Shown here one piece after another: positions 1-12,560 of a DNA stretch of 64,000 nucleotides (the stretch's first letter is position 1; every line of letters begins with the position of its first letter). The stretch comes from Daldinia sp. FL1419 (lineage: Eukaryota; Ascomycota; Sordariomycetes; Xylariales; Hypoxylaceae), in NCBI GenBank assembly GCA_025201765.1, contig MU623341.1:434001-498000 (forward strand), given 5' to 3'. Under the pieces are notes generated by a model. That model was not told the origin of the DNA and ran no database searches. It saw only the letters and a list, made by a program, of their open reading frames with translations. The position numbers were made by a program, and so were the translations under genes.

Positions 1-1443
1 GACTTTTTTAAATACTAGTAAACCGTATTGGACAGTTACCTGCGGACCTGAGGATAGGCGACTTACAAGGAGAAAAGACGCCGACATATTTGCGGTTATA
101 GTAGCAACGACGAATGCAAGGTGTGCACATTTCCACCTTTAAACGCTGCGAAAACCGGATGCTGCAGTTCTTCGAACTCAGAGCTCGGCGTTTGAAACCG
201 TACTCGTCTGTACATTTGCTATTGAGCCTCAGTTGTTTGAAGAGCCGCCGAGTCAAATTTTTTGCTCTACATCTCGAAACTGAAGTTCCCCGGGGAAGAA
301 AAAAAAAAACCTTGTTTATAGACACACCGAGGAATCGATGTATCCTTTCGGTAAGAAATCAAACCATAATTTATAACGCAAGGCTCGACGATGGCACGAA
401 GTGGAATGCAGGTTGAGAATTAAAACAGGAAAAGAAAAGAAGAGACCTGCTCAGGTTAAACGGGCGGGAAAGAGGTTAGGTATAAGCAGATGCAATAAGC
501 ACGTGCTAGCAGTTCTGCCGGATTGCATCACGTCTGAATTTTTATGGTACTCTATGACTTCAATTTGAGTTGCATTGTGTACCTAGTAATTGGTAATTGA
601 CTCCCTTGAGAAAAGATTAGAGCAACAGGAGACAAAAGCTCAAGATATTTTACGGGCTGTGTATAGTCTCTATCTAAGGTACCTCCCGAAGATCTACTTA
701 TATAGGTACTTATGAATATATATCAATTTATATTTAAACGTAAGTACCTTAATAATTACATATTTACATGTACTTATATCTTATCTAATACCTAGGTAGG
801 TATTGAGTGTTACTGTAAAGAAAAAAAATCGGTTCTGCAAAATACGGATCAGTTTTTACCGGTTTGTTGATGGTTTGAAATATGGAAGTATTTGCATCAT
901 GCCCAAACCTACTTACATTGTAGGTACTAACACCCATATTCTTTTCCCACCCCTTCTACCTCAAAAAGAAGATTATCCCACTTTCTTTCAAATTTTTTTT
1001 CCCACATCCAAAATATCCGTAAGTTCAAATACAATTATTCTACTTAATCTACCCAAAATGCCTTAATATTATTATAAAATAGATCTGTAACTTATATTAT
1101 ATATTAAGTACTATTTAAGAGGTATACGTACCTACCTATTTTCGATTTGGGTAACCTACCTCTTATGTAGGTGCTTACCTAGCCACAATTACACCACAAA
1201 TACGTACTTCTCTTTCAAGAACTAGAAAAAAAAAGACAACCTTGCATTACCTAGGAGGTACTTAACCTTATACCTTTTGCCAACATTTTAATAACATTCT
1301 CAATAACATTTCAAATTTCGTCAACGCGGTTCCACATCGGTTCAGACAGAAATCAACAAGGTTGATGGAGATTTACTAACTTGATCCTTGCTTTCCCATA
1401 TACATCAGAAAGCACTAAACGCACCGAATTGGACATATTTCGT

Positions 1444-1453
1444 TACCTAGGTA
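1444..1453. repeat. Dispersed palindrome TACCTAGGTA (representative copy)
   Basis: Perfect 10-bp palindrome found at 1444, 7057, 23904, 28343, 35781, 37483, 39734, 45143, 60276 and 63815. Near copies lie at about 13708, 18152, 24340, 45458 and 60288. All are in noncoding DNA. They are usually embedded in longer TAGGTACCTA or TACCTACC strings. Confidence 0.9.
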
Positions 1454-2080
1454 TTTTACTTATTTGGTACGATACGATACAAATTCAGTCAGTCGCTAAG
1501 TGGAACTCAGGTCAGCCCAGAAAGGCGTCGCGGGTCAATCCAACAAAAACGTTACATAGCGAAACTAACTAAACAAGCAACGAGGCAAGCAACGAGGCAA
1601 ACGACATATAAGTTCCAGACAAATCGGTCGAACAAATAATAAGTTTTAATGGTTTAAGGGGTTCAAATAATAAGACCTACGAAAAGCACGGCTTTATATA
1701 ACGACCGAGCTGTATTTTATCGTCAAACTCCACAAGAGCTCCCCTTGACAAGCTTGCCTAGGTTCGGTCCTTAGGTCCCAGGTTTAACAGGTTAATTCCC
1801 AGGCTAGGTCCCATAGTAGTGGTCTCTATCTCCCAGCGCCACTTGTGCTATTGCACCGGGAGTACTTATTCATTGGTTCATTGGTTGGCTGTTTTGTCCC
1901 AAGGACTCCAGGGCAGCCATAAGTCCATAAAGTCCCCCCTTCTAGGGCCTCGCCAGGGAAACATTGGCTTTGGGACCCTCTCCACCTCCGCTTCGCCAAT
2001 TCAAAATAAAAGAAGAGAAGAAAAAAAAAAAAATCATCCCGGCAACGGGTACTGTACCGCACCTCCGGCTAGTAACAAAC

Positions 2081-2127
2081 CTAGCACAACCCAGCACTAC
2101 CCAGCACTACCTAGCACTACCCAGCAC
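2081..2127. repeat. 10-bp tandem repeat (CCAGCACTAC)n
   Basis: Nearly five successive units of CCAGCACTAC and close variants (ctagcacaac, ctagcactac) are visible, followed directly by TAGGTAGGTACC words. It is a short minisatellite in noncoding DNA. Confidence 0.85.
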
Positions 2128-2468
2128 AGGTAGGTACCCAGTACTAGGTACATACCCAGTAACTACCTAGGTACTACATCCTCGTCTATCCTTTCGTTCA
2201 TCCTCTCCCCCCAATCCCAGGTTTCTTACAGGCTCCTAGGTTTCCTAAGGTACTTAGGTTCCCTCAACTGTAAATCGGAGTCTGGAATCTCCCTATCTCA
2301 TGCGCTACCATACCAATTAGTACCCATACCATACAATACCTTACATACCCTACCTACCCTACATATCCTACTTTTACCACCATTTGCATTACCTTACCTA
2401 TACCTGTTGCTTACCTACTTTACCTACCCTACCTGTCTACGCTTAATTTTCCTTTGGGAGCTCAGGCC

Positions 2469-2690
2469 CTCCCGAAATCTCAATTCTCCACAATCCTCTC
2501 TTACAAGGTCCTATCTCGTCTCCTGCTCCTTGCTTCCCTCCTCTCCTTCTCCGTTTTTTGTCTTGAGCTAAAAAGTACGGACGTCGCTGCGATCAATACA
2601 GTCTTTCTTACTCTTCATACTTTTTTCCCCGACGAATTGACTCGCCCCTCTTCCTCCCATCTCATCTGGGTCGACCTCTCCCTCTAAATC
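2469..2690 (+). promoter_or_regulatory. Pyrimidine-rich promoter/leader tract of ras-2
   Basis: The + strand is strongly C/T-rich (runs such as tccctcctctccttctccg and cccctcttcctcccatctc) about 200-420 bp before the ras-2 ATG. A further CT stretch lies at about 2790-2825. CT-rich tracts on the coding strand are common near transcription starts of filamentous-fungal genes. No transcription start can be read from the sequence, so the call is an inference. Confidence 0.4.
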
Positions 2691-2885
2691 AGCTTAACAT
2701 AGCCGAATACCTTTCTACGGCCCGATCAACTTAGCCACTTCGCCTGCTATCCGTGCTGAGTCCAACATCCCAGCTCTCGAGAACTTTTTATTTCTTGCTT
2801 CTGCCCCTCCCCCATTTCTTCACGCCTGGTAAAACAAATACAAAGAATATCGTTTGGTCCTGTGCGACCGCTTCCAAGTTACAAC

Positions 2886-3711
2886 ATGGCGGGAAAAATG
2901 GTACTTTACAAACTGGTGGTCCTAGGGGACGGCGGTGTCGGTAAGACAGCTTTGACAATTCAGCTATGTTTACAACATTTCGTTGAAACTGTGAGTATTT
3001 CCGCCCTCCCAAATTAGGTGCCCGCAACCATTTGCACATATCCGTCTGTGGTTTGCGCGCGCAGCTGAGCGAGTACGATGTATTTACTAACGAGTTCTGA
3101 TGTAGTATGACCCGACTATTGAAGACTCGTACCGGAAGCAAGTCGTCATAGATGGCCAAGCTTGCATGTTGGAAGTATTGGATACCGCTGGTCAAGAAGA
3201 ATACACAGCTTTACGAGACCAGTGGATTCGAGATGGTGAGGGTTTTGTACTAGTTTACAGTATTTCGTCTCGATCATCCTTTTCTCGAATCAAGAGATTT
3301 CACCACCAGATTCAAAGGGTAAAGGAATCATGCGCAGCATCACCTACCTATCCCGGCTCGCCGATAAACACAGTAACGCCCCCAAGTGCTGTACCGATTA
3401 TGTTAGTTGGTAATAAGAGCGACCGGGTGACTGAAAGAGAAGTTTCAACCCAAGAAGGCCACGCTTTGGCGCGGGAATTAGGTTGCGAGTTCGTCGAAGC
3501 GTCCGCTAAAAACTGCATAAACGTCGAAAAAGCTTTCTACGACGTCGTTAGAATCCTACGCAGGCAGCGACAACAAGCGGCTCGGCCGATGCCGCAAACC
3601 GGCCGCCCACGGCCTCAAAACGGAGAAGCTCCCCATAGGGAGCCTGGAGATAGGTATAGGAGGAACCGCCGGGGCGGAGGTGGAAGCGGAGGACGCTGCG
3701 TCATATTATAG
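2886..3711 (+). CDS. ras-2: Ras family small GTPase, RAS-2 type
   Basis: Membrane-bound GTP switch controlling polar growth, cell-wall integrity and cAMP/MAPK signalling in filamentous fungi. Exons are 2886-2990 and 3106-3711. The 115-nt intron has donor GTGAGT, a perfect TACTAAC branch site at 3085-3091 and acceptor TAG. The product is 236 aa. Motifs seen: P-loop GDGGVGKT (residues 14-21), effector loop YDPTIEDSY (36-44), DTAGQEEY (61-68), NKSD (138-141), SAK (168-170) and a C-terminal CAAX box CVIL. The DTAGQEEYTALRDQWIRDGE stretch and an insertion rich in Pro/Ser/Thr just before the NKSD strand are typical of the RAS-2/RasB subfamily rather than RAS-1. The tail is basic and Gly-rich (RRNRRGGGGSGG) with a single cysteine, so membrane binding would rest on prenylation plus charge. 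The start has A at -3 and matches the family N-terminus (MAGKM). Confidence 0.95.
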
Positions 3712-6700
3712 ATGGCGTATTATCTTTATCATTGCATGCGCCCTCGCGCGTTTACGACCAGCATTCCGATGACGAAATCCCTCCGGTGTTTGGTTGCGTG
3801 CTCCAAGCTCTAATATAACCCCCCAAGACGATGACAACATCAAGCATGCATGCACACAACAAACACATCTGGACCACACTGTGTTCATACAACATACTTA
3901 GAGGATTTATTGTATGCCTCTTATTACATTGCACTCCATACATCTACTAGCTATCGAATCGGCGAATGGCGTACGAAAAAAAAGCGGCATTATTGGGCGC
4001 AAGTACCTTGGTTTCCCCTAAAGCAGGGACGAAGATGTGTTTTGTGGGCAAGATGGGTGGACGGCTATGTTGGTGTTTTGGAGTCATAGGGCATACCTCG
4101 CCCTCAGGTCAAGATGAATTTTGTCAGTCACGTCCCGGGCACACCACAGAGACGTTTATATTGTTATCGAATATGTGTTGGATATGTGTTCACCATCTGT
4201 CGATTTCTGGTTTGGAAATCTCGCAAAAAGAAAAAAGCACAGTTGTCTGATAACCTGAAGTTTCAGTTCACCTGGTTTTCTTTACGAGCGGAAAACTGCT
4301 ACTGTTACTCGAACCTGTAGAGCCTATGTACGCTCAGAATTGATCTACCCACTTGACCACATCTCAAATCTCTCAACTTGCTCTAGTGACTGATTCGTGG
4401 ACCACTTTTCATGATTTGTTATGTACACTAGCATATACTGCCCTTGTCAAGGAATATAATTCCCGAGGCTTTCCAGACGTTCGTTACCCCTTGATGCCTC
4501 CTAAATAATACCGGCCGCCTTATAATTACCAAGCCCCTTCATAAGAGGTTGCCCAATTATTCACAAATTTCCACTACGCCCTACCCCGATCGCTAATCCT
4601 TCGAAACACATGGAAAGCCACCAACGTGTGCTAGGGCATTACGCGGAAACCGGACCGGGGGGGTTCGAGGCCAAAACGGCCCATAATCCGTCGTCTAATC
4701 CCGGGGGCCTGTGTGTGCGCGTGTACGCCCAGAAACCACGAGAGAAAAAAAAGAAAAAGAAAGAAAAAGAAAGCATATCTTGATGTGAAGCGCACAAGCA
4801 ACGCTTGTGTAACGGAGATGGTAAATCACCGACGACCTTACCGAGAACTTGTAAGCACACCTCTGGTGAAGGGTCTTTTTTGCCGACATTTTCACGTTGA
4901 TAGACCGGGGAGAAGGTAGGCAATCTTGGTGGTTGGGTTTACGGTTGACAGGTAGTTAGTAGTGGACTCGATGCTAGTAATAGAGGTAGAGAATAACAGT
5001 TCGCATAATAATGGACAGCTGTACATAGTAAGTTAGTGTAAACGTAGCGTGTGTAGGTGTGTAAAGGGAAGCGGACGGGTTCCACGTCGCCAATCAAAAA
5101 GCGTCTAGGCCCGTCTCAAAACAGTCCAGGCTTCGAATAAAGGTCGCAAGCTTTGTGGGGAATCCTTTTGCCATTAGGCACCAACTCCTTGTAGCTGGTA
5201 TTAGACCAACGTGATGTACCTTGTTCGAGTAGGCTCTGGTACGGTAATAAGGTGACCCTGTCTTGCTCGGCATCTAAACCGACGCTGCGCTACCGCTAGG
5301 AATTACACTAGGAACTCTAGGAAGCGAAACAATACATTGCCGGGAGATCATCATAGCCCCGAGTAGCGACCTACTACCGACGAAGTATGTAGATATGGGC
5401 AACTGTTCGTATCACGAAAGCGAAGCTGTTCTTTCTTTGGTTACGAATGGCCGCCTCCTTTCGCATATATGCGTACTATCTATGCTGTGTGCTGTGAGAT
5501 ACGCATGTATGTGCGCCTGGAGCGGCGAATAGGCACTGCTTTGGGGCTGAAGCTAAGGTAGGTAGGTATCTTATAACAGTGGCGACAAGGGGAAGCTCTC
5601 TTCTCGGCCGTGTTTACTTAGCCGCGCAAGCTGCACCCATAATACCTCCGCCCTGGGTAGATGAATGCGCATCGATCGTACAATAACGGCTATATCTACC
5701 TGGTCATTTATGGCTGTATATCCTCGACGGTGACGTGACGGCATCCGACATGTCGGCGCCAATATCGAGTCTGGGCGCGGGTAGATGCCGGAGGGGAGAT
5801 GTGTTGGACATATTTACCTCTTTAACACCATGTTAATACGATGTACCGTACTCGTGGGCCTATCTGCCTACATAGGTGTGTACTTGCTATACGAACTCGA
5901 AGCGTGTACGACCTGACGGCGTAAAAATCATCGAATCATTATGATCATATTACCGCGGCAGCTGTTGTAATACGTTATGCACTTTGACCTGCTTGGGGTA
6001 GATAGCTCTTCTGGCCCCAACCTTGCATACACACATATCTGAGGTATGCTACCTACACTGCCTACGCTACCTACCTTGCTCCCTACTGTAGATTATGACA
6101 TAGCGTGGCTGGATACACTACATGCTAGTTGGCGAGCGTGGCCAATAGCCGTACTTACGAACGGTCCTATCTTCGGCACTCGTTGTTCTAGGTGTGTCCT
6201 ACATGTCTGGCAGCAGCATAGCTCACCTTAGGTACCTCCTAACATATCTAACCTAATACCTATAAGTATGAATGCCTGCCGGTACTTGCATACAGGCATT
6301 GACATGTCGTGGCCGCAGGAGAGGCCGCTTAAGCTTCCGGTCGCATGGTCTGGTAATGTATACACTTCGGTCTACATACCAATCTCTCCTATACAAGGAT
6401 GCATACGCATTTATTTTACTTACAAAACGCCTACGTACGTATTCCATGGATCTCCGTGGCGTTGTAAAGATGGAATATCTCTACTTAACTAGGTGGCCAG
6501 CATACATGTATGTAAGTCCGGGCAAAATATGCCAAGCCTCATAAGAGAGGCGGAAGGCGGAGAGACTCGGGTTACCTTTATTGATTGGCATCAGTTTTAC
6601 CTTCTGACCCTCCTTTTCGCTCATGCACCGCTCGCCATCTAAGTTAAACGATAGCCGGGACTAAGGGGGGGGGATAAGAAAACTATGTCCAACTACCTGG

Positions 6701-7231
6701 CATGTATGCCTTTGTAATATCACGTTTTACCATATCTTTTCGAGCTTCTTTTTTCTAGTTGCATGCATACTTCATGTCTAGATTGGTATACATACGTACA
6801 GTAGTACGACACCTAAACCAATCGATCCATGCAGATTGTGCAAGGGTATCCTTTCCCGGACTGGAGGATCTACCAGGTAAGTGAGAATAAGGTAATCATT
6901 TCATATCAAGGGGGTTTTGCGCATTCCGCAATTTCTCGGGTCCTGACTTGCCTGCCGGAACGCGGAAATTCAACCCGAGGTGGCACGGCTTGCGTATAGT
7001 CCGTGTGTCCTTTGTGTCCCTGTTGTTCTTGTGTCCCTTGAATATGTCTAGCTAGGTACCTAGGTAGGTAACGGACACGATCTTGGTGCCAGAATCTGAT
7101 AACTGTGGGAGTATCTCCTGTTAAGACAACTTACACGACGATTCCGCCATTTTACCCAAGGAAGGTCGAAGCTAACCTATCACATCTCGATTTTTTAGTT
7201 TTTTTTCTATTGGCTTCCCTAACAAGTCTAC

Positions 7232-7261
7232 ATTTATTTATTTATTTATTTATTTATTTAT
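7232..7261. repeat. (ATTT)n microsatellite
   Basis: About seven uninterrupted ATTT units, degenerating into TCTATCCATC. Confidence 0.9.
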
Positions 7262-7365
7262 CTATCCATCATACGATGTGCATCCATCTAACCTAAACAT
7301 CTAAAGTACTTATCTAGGTAAATGGTACATAAACACGGCATACACTATATTACCTGCCTACCAGA

Positions 7366-7416
7366 CTACTATACTATACTTACTATACCATACTATACTA
7401 TACTATACTATACTAT
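7366..7416. repeat. (ACTAT)n pentanucleotide repeat
   Basis: Repeated ACTAT units with two short interruptions (acttactataccat), ending in six perfect units before gtacatacatac. Confidence 0.9.
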
Positions 7417-9339
7417 GTACATACATACACATAGACACAGCATACACATGACCCTAAGCCTTGTCAGTCTTAGTCAGTCCGGAAAGACTTATCGAGCTAG
7501 GATCGTCGGGTTAGGTTGGACGGTTGGGATGACGCCGAGAATTGTGCGTTCCGCTCTTCTGGGAGCAACAAAGCGGTCGACATCCAAAATCTGTCGTAAG
7601 ACTGGCGGACTACAGCTGTCAAAACCTTCGGCTCTTCCCGCAACTACCCGACCTTATTCGCATCCATCGGTCTCGAGTGGGAACACGCTGCCGCCTACTC
7701 CGGAGCCGGCGCGGCTTGGTTGCTGCAAGACAATGACCCAATTCGCATTCCTACACACGGCTCTCCCGATATTCACCCCTTAACCCACGAACTCATAGAT
7801 CACCGAAACAAAATAATTTTTGAATGCTACCGTCTGACAAGAGGCCGGAGAGAGCCCGCTGTGGCCACCCCTTACGCTGGGTAATCTTACCTAGCCCAGT
7901 CTCGCGTTTCATTATGGACGAACCGCTAAAAGGGCGGATGAAAAATTACACGTTACCAACTTCGTAATATTTTTTTTAAAAAAGTGGTAAGTAGCCTTGT
8001 GGGGGTTACCGAGCCAAAGCGGAAGGTCGAGCGTTTCCCAGGTATCCTGATGGAAACAGAAAAACAAGCGAATGAAGGGGATAACAATAGTAGAATAAGG
8101 AGAAGGAAATTTTCCATACCGCCAAGGGTTCTCTCTTTTTTCAACAACCTTGCATTATACCCTTTAGGACTAGTCGGTGTAGGAAACACCTCAACACCAT
8201 TTCATAAGCCCTGTCGCTCATCACAGGTAAAATCTCGTTACCAAGTTTTATGTCTTTTCGCCTTTCCTCAACTCGGCAGTCAGGATACCCACGAGTCATA
8301 AAAGTTTCACGTACTCGTTGACGACCGCAGATTACTTTCTGGGCATTGCTCAATAGTCCCGTCTGGCAAGCGTTTTGATTCCCGCGCCTAATACACTATT
8401 TCTACATGCACATACGGATCGTACCCGAGGGTGTAGGGCTCTACATACCCCCCACCCCCCGGTGACCTACAGTCACCTTCACCGAATGAAAGATTCATCA
8501 TGGCTTTTGTCTCTTTCTGCTTCTTGCAGGATTAGTGCTGACATACGATGCGGGAACATCTTGCCATCTCTGTTAGATCTCAGCCCAGGTTTGAGCGCAC
8601 CGTCATGTCCCCTTTCCCATATACTTCTATGCTCAAATACATTGTCGGCTCTAGAAGGGAAACCCTTATTGCGGTCAGACAGGCATTGCCCCCACGGTAG
8701 AACATGCCCTTTGACGCCAGACGACCAGTCCAAACTCGTGGTTATACCAACCCCACAGCTTAATCTTCCCAATGCCACGGACGCGGTTTAGGGGTCTAAC
8801 CTCGCCAATCCTGCTACTACGGGCAATATCTTCCTAGCCTTCGAATGCTCGTAATTTCGTACGGTGGGACCACACTCTATACATGGCATTTGCAACCCTT
8901 TTCGGAGGCTAAGTACCTACATAGAAGAAGAAGAAATGAGCTCACCCCTTGAGCTTCTCTGCAAGCTACACCGAAGGTCTAGCATCCCAATCCTTCACGG
9001 TGTCAACTACTTCTCCCCCCACGTGCCGCGCTGGTTTGGGCATTATCCGCATATAGCAACACACAACGTCTATCCGAGCCGAAAGACTCAAAGACGCATG
9101 TCGAAGGTATGCCGCTCGGGGGCACGTAGATATAACAGGTATCTGAGCAAGCGAGCGTTACCACATCAGCACGTGGTTACATGCCCTCGATACGGGACAC
9201 ACAAATGCCGCCTACAAAGGTAGAGGGCAACTATCACCGTTTCAGTCGCGTTGCAGAAACGCTACGGTTTATTCGATGGTCTGATCTTTTAGCCAACATC
9301 TACCGCGGAATTCGCGAAAGCAAGATCTTTTAGAAACGC

Positions 9340-9860
9340 TTTTGTTTCCTTTCTCCCCCCTCCTCCAGAAATCCGTGCGCTGTTTCTCCTTCCTTTCTCG
9401 GCCGGCCCGTCCCGTATCTCTCTCTCTCTCTCTCTCTCTCTCCCTTAACTCTCCCACTTATCGACCGGTGTGCGAGGGACGAAAACTCGCCCAGGGGTTG
9501 CGATCCTTCCCGACAGCGAGTCTGGGTTGGTTCGTGCGCACGCGCAGCCGCGGCTTTGACATCGGCATTTGCAGTAGGTTTCCGCCACGACGTTTCTGGT
9601 TTGGCTTTTTTTGTCCCTTTCGTCCACGTTGTCCGCCAGCCCGTCCGCGAATGAGATCAATTTGCTTTACGCCGAAGACGCGGAACAATTCTGGAAGATC
9701 TTCCTCCCCGCCGGGTAAGGGATTATCGCCGACTCCTTCGGGGCATTTTTGTTTCCTTTCTTGTTTTGTCTTATCTTGTTTAGACTTTCGTGCCTGTGCA
9801 CTCAGACGCCGCGTGGCTGTTGGCGAGAGGAAACACCTGCATATTGTTTTTTTTTTCCAG
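9340..9860 (+). promoter_or_regulatory. Pyrimidine-rich GC-higher block with (TC)n, orphan promoter-like region
   Basis: The + strand is C/T-dominated over about 500 bp (ctcccccctcctcc, a (TC)n run at 9415-9443, and tttgtttcctttcttgtttt at about 9750). Composition is unlike the AT-rich flanks. It resembles the coding-strand CT tracts before ras-2 and on the minus strand before OPY2. No convincing gene was found downstream on the + strand. A frame of 192 codons runs through it but is low complexity. Confidence 0.3.
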
Positions 9861-10889
9861 CATCGCGCACATCCCATCCCTTTAGTCGGCAACGCCATAT
9901 GCAGTCTTTCACCCGTATAATTTCGGGCCTAACCATCGGCGTTTTCGCTACTTGAGAAAGTTCTTATCCTAATGTAAGGAATTCGAACCATGAACATGCT
10001 TTAGCCAGGCGTGGGATTCGATCTCATGGTAGGAGCTTAAAAGGTGTATGCACAACAGAGACTTGGGAGGTTGGAAGCATTCTTGCGGGGATCACTCTTT
10101 TTCCCTAGTAACGGTAGGGTCTGCATAACTAGGGAAAAGCTCGCACCGTCAGCGTTCATATCTCGATACATATTATAAGCAGTGATCTTCAGGATCTGAA
10201 AGTAGTCGCAACGATATTCCATTCGTAACATCTCGATATATCTCGATAAGTCATGCATATAAATGCCGATTAATCCATTGTAGGGAAAGGTGCTTATTCC
10301 CAAATATAGACCCCTATAGATGCTCCCAACCAACCACTGCGAACATCCCCCATCTTTGCCCATCTGTAAGTTCAGAAGATTCACGTTACATGAATGGGAT
10401 GTATGCACGTACGTCACGCCGCATAAGTAGCTGGCGTACGGCTTGTCTACCACACCCTCCCCCACGGCCGTCGAATCTACATTCCTCTACGTGGGTGGCC
10501 ATCCCCTGGAAATCTAGATACGAGACTTCCTAACCTGCAGGGAGACTGCTCTTGTTCATGCAGAGTAAGCATGTTTGCTACAGGTATTTCTCCTTCTAGA
10601 ATGCGGAGTGCATCCAACAGATAGATCTAGGGTTCCTAACCCCTTTCCTCTTTTTCTCTTGTTTTTCTGAAGCTTGACGAATTCGGAGCTTGCGTACCTT
10701 TTGCCCACATAGGAAATAATTCCGGAGAATAGTAATATATTGTTGCATTGGATCTTGACATTAATGCAACTCCACGTCGCCAACTCTGACAAACAAATTT
10801 TTTAATTCCCTTCGAATTTAGTCCATTGATTGTGAGCACGCCTAATCTAATATACGTACCTAATGCCAAGGTAAGAAGCTGCGTACAGA

Positions 10890-12560
10890 GCCATTGTCGT
10901 TCAAATCGTATCCTAAAGGCTTACCTGTTCATACAATGGTAACAAATCCAAACTTCCGCCAAGAGACGTACCAAAAAATATCCAACAGGTATAAATATAT
11001 GTCCTTGTGGAAATATACTACTATATTATTGCTTGCATGCTATAGGTCTAATATACCTTATAATAAACGATACCTCAAAAAAGCGAGCCCGATTTCTAGG
11101 TTAAGTGATATATATAACGTATCTAAGATTAGACACCTAGCTTTATAGAAATAGTAACTATTATATATTAAACTAGGTCCACCCCCTAGTTGAGTCTGGG
11201 GACCTAGGTAATAAAATGGGAACTGTAAGACTAGCCTTACTCAAGTCAAATAGCCGCGAACGGCGTTTTCCTGCTGGACTACCCGTGTAGTCCCATATCC
11301 TATAATATTAGCTATTAGTTTACTATTATATTGAAAGATTTATTAATGGGCGTAAACGGGAGTTCCATTAGTCTAACCCACTGTATCAGCTTATAGAAAG
11401 TAGCTATACCCCTAATGTTTGTCCATGATATAAGTAGCACCATAAATCTTTAATTATAAACGATAATTCCTATACGCGAGTATATTGGATAGTAGTTCTA
11501 CTATACATAATTATTCTATGCTATTTTGCAGTAGTGGGTGTCAGGGTTCTAGCTTGTGCTATATATAGATCAAAGGACTTGTTCTATATAGGTATAGTTG
11601 CCCCTAGCCATAGCTGTAGATAAGTTCCTCGTGGAATAACGAAGTTGTTTCCTTGTTTCCTAGTCCGCCTCGTGATGGTAGGTGGGTACAGAATCGAAAC
11701 TCCTATAGAACTATATGCACTCCTTTCCTACTATACTTATATCCTTTAGATACCATTCTTGCGTACGTGCAATCTATACCCCATATCATGGATTTGCTAT
11801 ATGAATATATTAATTGCTTCCTCATATACTTCATATACTCCAACTAAGGTAATCGTGGTAAGCTCAAAACATTATGCTAAGAATCAACTGTGGCCTTTAT
11901 ATACAAGTATGCCGCGGAATGGTAACGCCACTCGGGGTAGAAATCGCTGCCTAGGATATGGAAACACCCTAGTAAATATATAATATATACAATTAGTATT
12001 GAACTTGCATCATTAACAAGTATTTGCATTCTTATACTTGTACTATCATAGCTTCTATTGTGAGAGAGGTATTGCCTAATCCTTTTCCCACACGGCATTG
12101 TTTCTCTAAAAGGCGTTATAATTACTATAAGCCTATCCATATTATTAATTCCGTTGATGGCTGTTAGGATCCAGCTTAATATTGTTATTATAAGTGTAGA
12201 TGTCGGCCAGGCCACGATATGTAGCTACGGTGGCAAATGCAGGATACCGATACGCCTGCTTTCCGACTTGCATAGATGCCTAATGTAGCACAGAGGGTTG
12301 CGTTAACTACCTACATATTCTTATTGTAAGTGTACGAATTCCAGATTATTCACGGTGGCGGGTGCATATGGAACAAGCAGCAAATCCTCACAGGGCTTTA
12401 CTATCACTATATATCTGGTGATGCAGTCTCAATATAATGCTTGCCAACACACCCGATACTGTGCAGAATATTGACTGGGGAGTTCCTTAATGTTATAACG
12501 TCGAGGAGGAAAAGTAATTTTGATCTTTAAATGCGTATAGGTGGTGTTAAGAATAATATT
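10890..12560. other. AT-rich island, possible old decayed repeat
   Basis: The base composition shifts to strongly AT-rich, with dense TATA/CTATAG words and many stops in all frames. The longest frame (11877-12215, -) has no recognisable domain. No terminal repeats were found by eye. It may be an ancient mutated transposon or simply AT-rich spacer. Confidence 0.3.

Larger units (their letters stand above)
1..2885. other. Intergenic / upstream region of ras-2
   Basis: No open frame here resembles a known protein. The stretch from about 650 to 1350 is AT-rich and full of TAGGTA/TACCTA words, including a perfect TACCTAGGTA at 1444-1453. A 10-bp tandem array lies at 2081-2127. From about 2290 to 2430 there are repeated TACC/TACCTA runs. 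From 2469 to 2690 the + strand becomes pyrimidine-rich, which fits a promoter or 5' leader for ras-2. Confidence 0.6.

Noticed and set aside
9342..9920. 192-codon + strand frame and a 146-codon antisense frame
   Set aside because: Both arise from strand-asymmetric low-complexity DNA with a (TC)n run. The proteins are Ser/Arg/Pro or Lys/Arg biased, and no domain or exon structure is visible.
9960..10035. tRNA-like words (attcgaacc, ggattcgatc)
   Set aside because: The T-arm and acceptor stems do not pair on either strand, and no D-arm or anticodon arm can be drawn.
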